Shown in pieces: positions 7,745 through 12,862 of a stretch of 12,862 nucleotides of DNA. The stretch's first letter is position 1, and each line of letters starts with the position of its first letter. The translations under genes and the position numbers were made by a program. The DNA lies in NCBI GenBank assembly GCA_011176555.1, contig DUEF01000353.1, forward strand, positions 1-12,862, read 5' to 3'. The notes under the pieces were generated by a model. That model made no database searches. It was not told the DNA's origin and worked only from the letters and a program-made list of their open reading frames with translations. The stretch is from Caldilineae bacterium (GTDB lineage Bacteria > Chloroflexota > Anaerolineae > J102).

Positions 7745-7821
7745 GGATATTGGGTATTTCGCTATTTGGTATTCTTGACGCCAAACAATACCCAATAGCG
7801 AATATCCAATATCAAATAGTG
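7745..7821. repeat. Degenerate heptad repeat, inverted halves (AATANNN type), second copy
   Basis: The right half (7787-7821) has five contiguous 7-nt units all starting AATA (AATACCC, AATAGCG, AATATCC, AATATCA, AATAGTG). The left half (from 7745) has units ending TATT, including GGATATT and GGGTATT, with one 8-nt unit. The halves pair as an imperfect inverted repeat. It ends only a few nt before the ribosome-binding site of the 2Fe-2S subunit gene. The arms match those of the copy at 1215-1278, 6.5 kb away. Confidence 0.85.
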
Positions 7822-7834
7822 ATTGGAGATCTCA

Positions 7835-8317
7835 ATGAAACATGACATCAATCTCACCGTCAATGGTGAACTGTACAACCTCACTGTGGAGTCGCATCAC
7901 ACCCTGCTGACCATTCTGCGGGAGCAACTGGTGCTCACCAGCGTCAAGAATGGCTGTTCGGAAGGCGAATGCGGGGCCTGCACCGTGCTTTTCGATGGAA
8001 AACCGGTCAATTCCTGCCTGGTGCTGGGTGCAGAGGCCGATGGACACGAAATCGTCACAGCAGAAGGTTTGACCATCAATGGACAGTTGGCTCCCATCCA
8101 GCAAACCATGATCGATTTGGGCGGAACGCAGTGTGGCTACTGCACGCCAGGCATCGTGATGGCTTCCTTCGCCTTACTGGAGCGAAACCCCAACCCTACC
8201 GAACAGGAAATCCGTGAAGGTCTGGTGGGGAACTTGTGCCGCTGCACGGGCTATACGCGTATTGTCGACGCTGTACGCGAGGCGGCTCGGCTCCAACGTA
8301 CTGACATGACTTTGTGA
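7835..8317 (+). CDS. 2Fe-2S subunit of a xanthine-dehydrogenase-family Mo hydroxylase (CoxS-like)
   Basis: The 160-aa protein carries two [2Fe-2S] clusters that move electrons from the Mo site to FAD. The N-terminal plant-ferredoxin-type domain has C41, C46, C49 and C61 (CSEGECGACTVLFDG...C). The C-terminal helical domain has C100, C103, C135 and C137 (CGYCTPG and CRCTGY). All eight ligands are present and the length is standard. The start is ATG at 7835 with GGAG six nt upstream; an in-frame TTG at 7823 would overlap that site. The stop TGA overlaps the Shine-Dalgarno of the next gene by two bases, so it is tightly coupled to the catalytic subunit. Confidence 0.96.
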   Translation: MKHDINLTVNGELYNLTVESHHTLLTILREQLVLTSVKNGCSEGECGACTVLFDGKPVNSCLVLGAEADGHEIVTAEGLTINGQLAPIQQTMIDLGGTQCGYCTPGIVMASFALLERNPNPTEQEIREGLVGNLCRCTGYTRIVDAVREAARLQRTDMTL

Positions 8318-8327
8318 GGAGAAAATC

Positions 8328-10658
8328 GTGACAACAAAACAACTTAGCGTTGTAGGCAAATCATTCCAGCGAATCGAAAGCAAGGCCAAAGTCACGGGCT
8401 CGGCGCAGTATGTGGACGACATGCAGTTCGGCCCCAACTTGCTCTTTGGCAAGCTCAAGCGCAGTCCCATCCCGCATGGCCTGATCAAACGCATCGACAC
8501 CAGCAAGGCCGAGGCCCTGCCTGGCGTGCGCGTGGTCGTCACAGGACAGGATTTTCCCGGCCTGACCGGTCTCTATCTTTCCGACCGCCCCACGTTCGCC
8601 GTGGATCGGGTGCGTTTTGTGGGCGAAGCGGTGGCCGGGGTCGCCGCGGAAACTCGGGAGCTGGCAGAAAGGGCGGTCGAACTGATCGAGGTCGAGTACG
8701 AACCCCTGCCCGGCGTGTTCGATCCGGAATTTGGAGCCTCGCCCGAAGCGCCGCTGGTGCACCCCGACCTGATGGATTACGAGTGCGCGCCCTTCATCTT
8801 CCGCCAGGAAGGCACCAACATCAGCAATTGGTTCAAGGTGCGCAAGGGCGATATGGAAGCGGGTTGGGAAGAAGCCGACATCATCTACGAACACGCTTAC
8901 AAGGTTCCACAAGTGCAGCACGTCCCTCTGGAAACCCACGCCACCGTGGCCCAGATGGACGGCAACGGCAAGATCACGCTGTGGAGCAGCAGCCAATCGC
9001 CCTTCGCCCAGCGCAATCTCATCGCCAAGAGCCTGGGCATCAGCCACAGCAAACTGCGGGTGATCACCCCTTACGTGGGTGGCGGTTTCGGCAGCAAAGC
9101 CGGGGTGAGCATGGAGGGCGCTTGCGTGATCATGGCCATGCTGGCGAAAGGTCGTCCGGTCAAGTTGGTGATGACGCGAGAAGAGGAGTTTTACACGACA
9201 TTCGTGCGCCAGGGCCTGACCGCACACATCAAGATGGGCATGACCCAGGATGGCCGCATCACCGCCATGCAGAACACCTATTACTGGGATGCCGGCGCCT
9301 ACACCGAATACGGCGTCAACATCACCCGCGCGGCCGGTTATAGCTCGACCGGCCCCTACTTCGTCCCGAACGTTCATGCTGACTCCTACTGCGTCTACAC
9401 CAACCACCCCATCGGCGGGGCCATGCGCGGCTTTGGCATGCCCGAGATCCACTGGGCCACCGAGCAGCACATCGACCGCATGGCCACGCAACTGGGCCTG
9501 GACCCGGTGGACGTGCGCCTGCTGAACTGCCTCAAGGACGGCCAGGAAACCGTCACCGGCATGATCATGCACCCCACCGGCCTTAGCCAGTGCATCGCCC
9601 AGGCCGCTGAGGCCCTGGATTGGGGCAAAGCGAGCAAACCCTCTGCCCCCCACAAGCGCCGGGGCAAGGGCATCGCCGCCATGTGGAAAGCGCCCGCCAT
9701 GCCGCCCAATCCCGGCTCCTCCGCCACCATTCGCTTCAACGAAGATGGCACCTGTCTGGTCAACGTGGGTGGCGTGGATATCGGCCAGGGCGCGCTCACG
9801 GTTGCTTCGCAAATCGCCGCCGAAGGCCTGGGCATCCCCTTCGAGGATGTGCGCGTCAACACGGTCGACACGGACTATTCGCCCTACGAATGGCAAACCG
9901 TGGCCAGCCGCATCACCTGGAGCATGGGCAACGCTGTCTTGCGCGCCGCCACCGAGGCCAAAGAACAGATCATCGACATGGTGGCCGAAGTCTGGGACGA
10001 GAACCCGGAGGATCTGGACATCATCGATGGCCACGTCGTCAGTTTCGCCAGCGAGGAATCGATTCCGGTCAAGAATATCGTGGTCTATGGCATGCAGAAG
10101 CCGGACGGCACCTGGATCGGCGGGCCGGTGGTGGGCAAGGGTCGCTTCATGCCCGATTACGTGACGCCGCTGGATGCGGAAACGGGTCAGGGGCCGCGCG
10201 CGGTCGTCCATTTCACCACCGGCGCCCAGGCTGTCGAGGTGGAGGTGGATGAGGAGACAGGCCACGTGAAGGTGCTGAAAATCGTCTCCGCTTTCGATGT
10301 AGGCAAAGCCATCAATCCCGACCTGGTGCGGACGCAGATGGAAGGCGGGGCCGTGCAAGGCCTGAGCACGGCGCTGCTGGAACGCCTTGTTCTGGAGGAA
10401 GGCCAGCCCAAGAATCCCAACTTCACCGATTATCGCATCGCCACCGCGGTGGACGCGCCGCCCGAGATGGTCAACATCATCGTGGAGGTTCCGCAGGATG
10501 ACGGGCCGTTCGGCGCTCGCGGCGTCGGCGAACATCCCATGGTCCCCACTGCGCCGGCCATCGCCAACGCCGTGCGCAACGCCCTCGGCATCGAGATCGA
10601 CGCCATGCCGATCACCAGCGAAAAGGTGTGGGCGGCGCTAAAGGCGAAAAACGGATAA
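8328..10658 (+). CDS. Molybdenum-binding catalytic subunit, xanthine-dehydrogenase family (CoxL-like, substrate unknown)
   Basis: The 776-aa subunit binds molybdopterin-cytosine dinucleotide (or MPT) and hydroxylates the substrate with oxygen from water. Domain order: the a/b hammerhead domain at about 15-130, then the two Mo-binding domains at about 150-770. Seen motifs: GGGFGSK at 251-257, AMRGFG at 365-370, GQG at 486-488 and the catalytic glutamate E735 in RGVGEHP. The AMRGFG loop differs from the AYxCSFR loop of form I CO dehydrogenase, and the Cys that carries the Cu site is absent. The loop resembles aldehyde/xanthine/aromatic-type hydroxylases, so the enzyme is probably an N-heterocycle, aldehyde or hydroxybenzoyl-CoA type hydroxylase; which one cannot be read from sequence. 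The start is GTG at 8328, with GAGGAG (8316-8321) overlapping the previous stop. Confidence 0.95.
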   Translation: MTTKQLSVVGKSFQRIESKAKVTGSAQYVDDMQFGPNLLFGKLKRSPIPHGLIKRIDTSKAEALPGVRVVVTGQDFPGLTGLYLSDRPTFAVDRVRFVGEAVAGVAAETRELAERAVELIEVEYEPLPGVFDPEFGASPEAPLVHPDLMDYECAPFIFRQEGTNISNWFKVRKGDMEAGWEEADIIYEHAYKVPQVQHVPLETHATVAQMDGNGKITLWSSSQSPFAQRNLIAKSLGISHSKLRVITPYVGGGFGSKAGVSMEGACVIMAMLAKGRPVKLVMTREEEFYTTFVRQGLTAHIKMGMTQDGRITAMQNTYYWDAGAYTEYGVNITRAAGYSSTGPYFVPNVHADSYCVYTNHPIGGAMRGFGMPEIHWATEQHIDRMATQLGLDPVDVRLLNCLKDGQETVTGMIMHPTGLSQCIAQAAEALDWGKASKPSAPHKRRGKGIAAMWKAPAMPPNPGSSATIRFNEDGTCLVNVGGVDIGQGALTVASQIAAEGLGIPFEDVRVNTVDTDYSPYEWQTVASRITWSMGNAVLRAATEAKEQIIDMVAEVWDENPEDLDIIDGHVVSFASEESIPVKNIVVYGMQKPDGTWIGGPVVGKGRFMPDYVTPLDAETGQGPRAVVHFTTGAQAVEVEVDEETGHVKVLKIVSAFDVGKAINPDLVRTQMEGGAVQGLSTALLERLVLEEGQPKNPNFTDYRIATAVDAPPEMVNIIVEVPQDDGPFGARGVGEHPMVPTAPAIANAVRNALGIEIDAMPITSEKVWAALKAKNG

Positions 10659-10661
10659 CGC

Positions 10662-10761
10662 AGGGGTGACGCATTCCCCGAACGCCCCCCTTCAAGAGGA
10701 TCGGTTCATCCGATCCACCATCCCCCGACGTGAGGATCGGTGGAAGGAATGCGCCGCCCCT
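10662..10761. repeat. Imperfect long inverted repeat between convergent genes
   Basis: AGGGGTGACGCATTCC (10662-10677) pairs with 10746-10761 with two mismatches. Inside, GGATCGG (10698-10704) pairs with CCGATCC (10710-10716) across a 5-nt loop, and GAGGATCGGT recurs directly at 10696-10705 and 10733-10742. It fills the gap between the convergent Mo-subunit and phosphodiesterase genes. It may act as a two-way transcription barrier or be a dispersed non-autonomous repeat; there is no T-run. Confidence 0.75.
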
Positions 10762-10765
10762 ACCC

Positions 10766-12454
10766 TCAATCCAAATACCCCAACCCCCGCAAACGGCTGG
10801 CGACGGCGTCGGAGTCTTCATCGGTGAGGGCCCCGGGCGGTGGCGGCGGCGGCAGGTCGCGGCCGCGGCGGGGCGGGTGCAGGGACAGATGGCCGGGACG
10901 TATCGCTTCGGTGATCACGCGACCATCCATGCTGGGGGGAATCCCAGCGCCGGCGAGGTGCAGGATGGTCGGAGCGACATCGAGCAGGCTGGCGGGCTCA
11001 GATAGATGGCCGGGCTGGATGTCGGGGCCGTGGGCCAGGAAGATGCCCTCGGGACGGTGATCGCCGGTGCGCAGCAGTTGCGGAACGGGCGTGATCAAGG
11101 TGGGGCCCAGTGTGGAGACAACGGCATGATCGGGGTCGAGGGTGACGATCAGGTCTGGGAATTTGTCGACGTGCGGGCCATGATAAAGGTCGTGACTCTT
11201 TTGGATGTCGCGAATCAGGGCTTGTTTCGTGCCGGGCACGCGCAAATAGGGCGCTTGATCGATGATTGCTTCGCAAAGATGGTCGGCAGCAGCGGGTTTG
11301 ACCGGGCCGCCGGGATAGCGATCAGAGCGATTTAAGTAGATGCCGGCGACGTTGCTGTACAGGGGTTCGACCCAGGCCAGGGTGTGCGGCCAGTCGGTGG
11401 CGTCGGCCAGGCTGCCGAAGCGCTGCAACGATTGGCGCGCCTCTTGGGGCAGGATGCGTTTGGCGATGTCGCTCAGCCAGGGAGCGCTGCGCTTGATGCG
11501 CTGCATCCAACCGCCGCTGGACACCGTCTTCAGCACCAGCATGTCCAATTCCAGCAGCCAGTTGTTGAGATGCACCCAATTGCGGGCGCCGGGGCCGAAA
11601 CCGTGATCGGAAATCATCAGGGTGTTGGCGTCGCTGCCGGCCGAGCGCACCAGGCTGCCGATGATGCTGTCCAGCAGCCGGAAATAGCGTTGCAACTGCT
11701 CCGCCAGCGCGAAATTCAACTTGCGCGCTTCTTCTTCATCGGCAGGTTGCAGATAATGCCAAAAATGATGGTAAATGCGATCCGTGCCGGTGAAGACCAC
11801 GGCGAAAACGTCCCACGGGCGACTTTGCATCAATTTCAGGGCGTTGAAGCCCCGCCTTTCGGTCATTTTGCTGACATCGCCCAGCATCTGCGCGGGCAAA
11901 GGCAGATCTTCCCGCCGCAGTTCTTTGCCCGGCCGCCCGTAATTCAATTCCACCACATACTCGTCCAACTCCGCCGCCAATTCGGGGGGATGGGTCCAGT
12001 CGCTGGCGTTGGGGGGCGTGAGCATGCCGCTGATGGCGAAATCATCGACCGGCCGCAGCGGGTAGCTGAGCGGAAAGTTCATAACGCCCACCTGGCGCTG
12101 CGCCGCATTCAGGTAAGCCCAAACGGTCGGGGCCTGGATGTGGGTGCTGTTGACGGGCGTTCCCTCGTTGCGCAGGGAGCGGGCGGGGTCCTGCGGTTTG
12201 TGCAGGAAGTCGAGCACGCCATGTTTGCCGGGGTTGACGCCGGTGACGATCGAGGACCAGGCCGGGGCCGTGAAGGGCGGTTGCGTGGACAGCAGATCGG
12301 CCCAGGCTCCCTGGCTGCGCAAACGCGCCAGATTGGGCATTTCGCCGTATTCGCACAGGGGGCCGAGCGCGGCCCATGTGCCGCCGTCGAGGCCGATGAT
12401 CAAAAGGCGGGAAGTCGGAGATCGGAAGTCGGGGGTCGGAGGTCGGTTTTGCAT
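10766..12454 (-). CDS. Alkaline-phosphatase-superfamily protein (type I phosphodiesterase/nucleotide pyrophosphatase-like)
   Basis: The 562-aa protein has the metal sites of this superfamily: D23 in LLIIGLDGGTW, the likely nucleophile T62 in PPFTAPAWSSIVTG, D225 with H229/H230 in TGTDRIYHHFWH, D283-H284 in MISDHGFG, and H466 in RTGDHRPEG. Such enzymes hydrolyse or transfer phosphate mono- or diesters with two zinc ions; the substrate cannot be inferred. There is no signal peptide or membrane segment. The tail has a six-proline run (535-540) and ends in RLRGLGYLD, a C-terminus common in this family. The first 16 residues are encoded by the heptad repeat 12411-12446, and the domain proper begins at about residue 17. 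ATG at 12454 is chosen, but there is no clear ribosome-binding site, and a TTG at codon 18 is an alternative. The neighbour upstream is a membrane protein on the same strand. Confidence 0.9.
   Translation of the reverse strand: MQNRPPTPDFRSPTSRLLIIGLDGGTWAALGPLCEYGEMPNLARLRSQGAWADLLSTQPPFTAPAWSSIVTGVNPGKHGVLDFLHKPQDPARSLRNEGTPVNSTHIQAPTVWAYLNAAQRQVGVMNFPLSYPLRPVDDFAISGMLTPPNASDWTHPPELAAELDEYVVELNYGRPGKELRREDLPLPAQMLGDVSKMTERRGFNALKLMQSRPWDVFAVVFTGTDRIYHHFWHYLQPADEEEARKLNFALAEQLQRYFRLLDSIIGSLVRSAGSDANTLMISDHGFGPGARNWVHLNNWLLELDMLVLKTVSSGGWMQRIKRSAPWLSDIAKRILPQEARQSLQRFGSLADATDWPHTLAWVEPLYSNVAGIYLNRSDRYPGGPVKPAAADHLCEAIIDQAPYLRVPGTKQALIRDIQKSHDLYHGPHVDKFPDLIVTLDPDHAVVSTLGPTLITPVPQLLRTGDHRPEGIFLAHGPDIQPGHLSEPASLLDVAPTILHLAGAGIPPSMDGRVITEAIRPGHLSLHPPRRGRDLPPPPPPGALTDEDSDAVASRLRGLGYLD
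12411..12446. repeat. Heptad repeat inside the 5' end of the phosphodiesterase gene
   Basis: Five consecutive 7-nt units of the form GRRRTCG, plus one G. On the coding strand these are CCGAYYY units and encode a Pro/Arg/Thr-rich N-terminal tail. It has no inverted half. Confidence 0.75.
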
Positions 12455-12507
12455 GGTTTTTTGATGGCGTTGGCTCTTCTGGATCTCGTGGGGTTATCTT
12501 GGGACTC

Positions 12508-12570
12508 GTGTTGCGTATTGCGTGTTCCGTTGGGTTGGCGTCACGCAAAACGCACCACGTAACACGCATT
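12508..12570. repeat. Degenerate heptad repeat, inverted halves (ACGCANN type)
   Basis: The left half (12508-12528) has GTGTTGC, GTATTGC and GTGTTCC. The right half (12543-12570) has four units starting ACG (ACGCAAA, ACGCACC, ACGTAAC, ACGCATT). The halves are roughly reverse complements and resemble the repeat at 2808-2857. It fills most of the gap between the membrane-protein stop (12574) and the phosphodiesterase start. Confidence 0.75.
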
Positions 12571-12573
12571 TCT

Positions 12574-12862
12574 TCACGTTACGACAAGCCAGGACAAGAA
12601 GTTGAGTCCAACCAGGCCCAGAAGCAGCGCGGGATTCAGGTAGGGACGCCAGCGAGCGGGTAGGGCGAATTCCCAGCCCAGGTACAGGATAACAGAGATG
12701 GGCAGGAGAGCGGAAAAGAGGTAACGGCCCTGGGGCTGCCAGGCCTGGCCGAGCATCGGCGTCCACACCTGTGTCAGGATGAAGAGGACGGCCAACAGGC
12801 TGAGCGCCAGCAGGCGATCTGTGGCGGTGAGTTGCTGTTGTCGCCAGCGTTGGATTGCGGCC
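12574..12862 (-). CDS. C-terminal part of a polytopic membrane protein (DUF2142/GT39-like), runs off the window
   Basis: The last 95 residues are visible, open to the window edge. They show hydrophobic segments at about visible residues 17-29, 46-62 and 74-93, and the short motif QPQGRYLFSALLP before the penultimate segment. A QGRYLFPALP-like motif followed by two membrane helices is typical of the C-terminus of DUF2142 proteins and of some family-39 glycosyltransferases, which act in envelope polysaccharide assembly. With only the tail present the family stays uncertain. It is upstream of and on the same strand as the phosphodiesterase gene, 119 nt apart, with a heptad repeat between them. 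Confidence 0.7.
   Translation of the reverse strand, partial: AAIQRWRQQQLTATDRLLALSLLAVLFILTQVWTPMLGQAWQPQGRYLFSALLPISVILYLGWEFALPARWRPYLNPALLLGLVGLNFLSWLVVT

Noticed and set aside
7706..7821. CRISPR array
   Set aside because: Units are only 7 nt, contiguous and without spacers; no cas genes are present.
8361..10535. A 724-codon open frame antisense to the Mo-binding subunit gene
   Set aside because: It is opposite a clearly conserved gene, is rich in His, Gly, Asp and Arg as expected from antisense of GC-rich codons, and shows no domain. The same applies to the long antisense frames over gap (2857-3870) and over the phosphodiesterase (11384-12562).
8328..10658. Form I carbon monoxide dehydrogenase large subunit
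   Set aside because: The AYxCSFR loop is absent; AMRGFG stands at that place.

Overview
The window looks like chromosomal DNA of a GC-rich, Gram-negative-like or monoderm environmental bacterium. Chloroflexota (an Anaerolineae/Caldilineae-type lineage) is my best guess. The guess rests on the protein flavour (membrane-anchored YvcK, MerR-B12 regulator, a CoxM/S/L-type molybdenum hydroxylase, an alkaline-phosphatase-superfamily protein beside a polytopic membrane protein) and on the many heptad-type intergenic repeats. It is inference; there is no rRNA gene or marker here to prove it.

Left block (1-5440, all on the minus strand): reading in the direction of transcription, yvcK (5440->4127), gap (3876->2863), pgk (2797->1592), a 109-aa Cys-containing orphan overlapping the pgk stop by 4 nt, tpiA (1054->275) and a partial HExxH membrane protein that starts on the tpiA stop codon (TAATG). 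This is a lower-glycolysis/gluconeogenesis block (triose phosphates to 3-phosphoglycerate) headed by the YvcK carbon-metabolism/cell-envelope factor. The tpiA frame is complete and carries all catalytic residues, but is broken by one in-frame TAA at codon 70.

Middle block (5588-10658, plus strand): a MerR-type regulator with a cobalamin-binding domain (CarH/LitR-like) sits behind a consensus sigma-70 promoter and is divergent from yvcK. It is followed by a three-subunit xanthine-dehydrogenase-family molybdenum hydroxylase in the order FAD subunit, 2Fe-2S subunit, Mo-binding subunit. The active-site motifs rule out a form I CO dehydrogenase; the substrate is unknown. No Mo-cofactor maturation genes are present in the window.

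Right block (10766-12862, minus strand): an alkaline-phosphatase-superfamily phosphodiesterase/pyrophosphatase-like protein, and upstream of it the C-terminal part of a polytopic membrane protein resembling DUF2142/GT39-type proteins.

The gaps between genes hold degenerate tandem repeats whose units differ in sequence but share a 7-nt period (1215-1278, 2808-2857, 7706-7733, 7745-7821, 12411-12446, 12508-12570). Several are arranged as two inverted halves able to form hairpins, and some run into coding sequence at protein ends. Two further inverted repeats (1139-1202 and 10662-10761) are not heptad-based. The most notable observations are the nonsense codon in tpiA, the heptad repeat system, and the altered cobalamin pocket in the MerR-B12 protein. 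No gene-free stretch exceeds 300 bases; no tRNA, rRNA, CRISPR array or transposase was seen.
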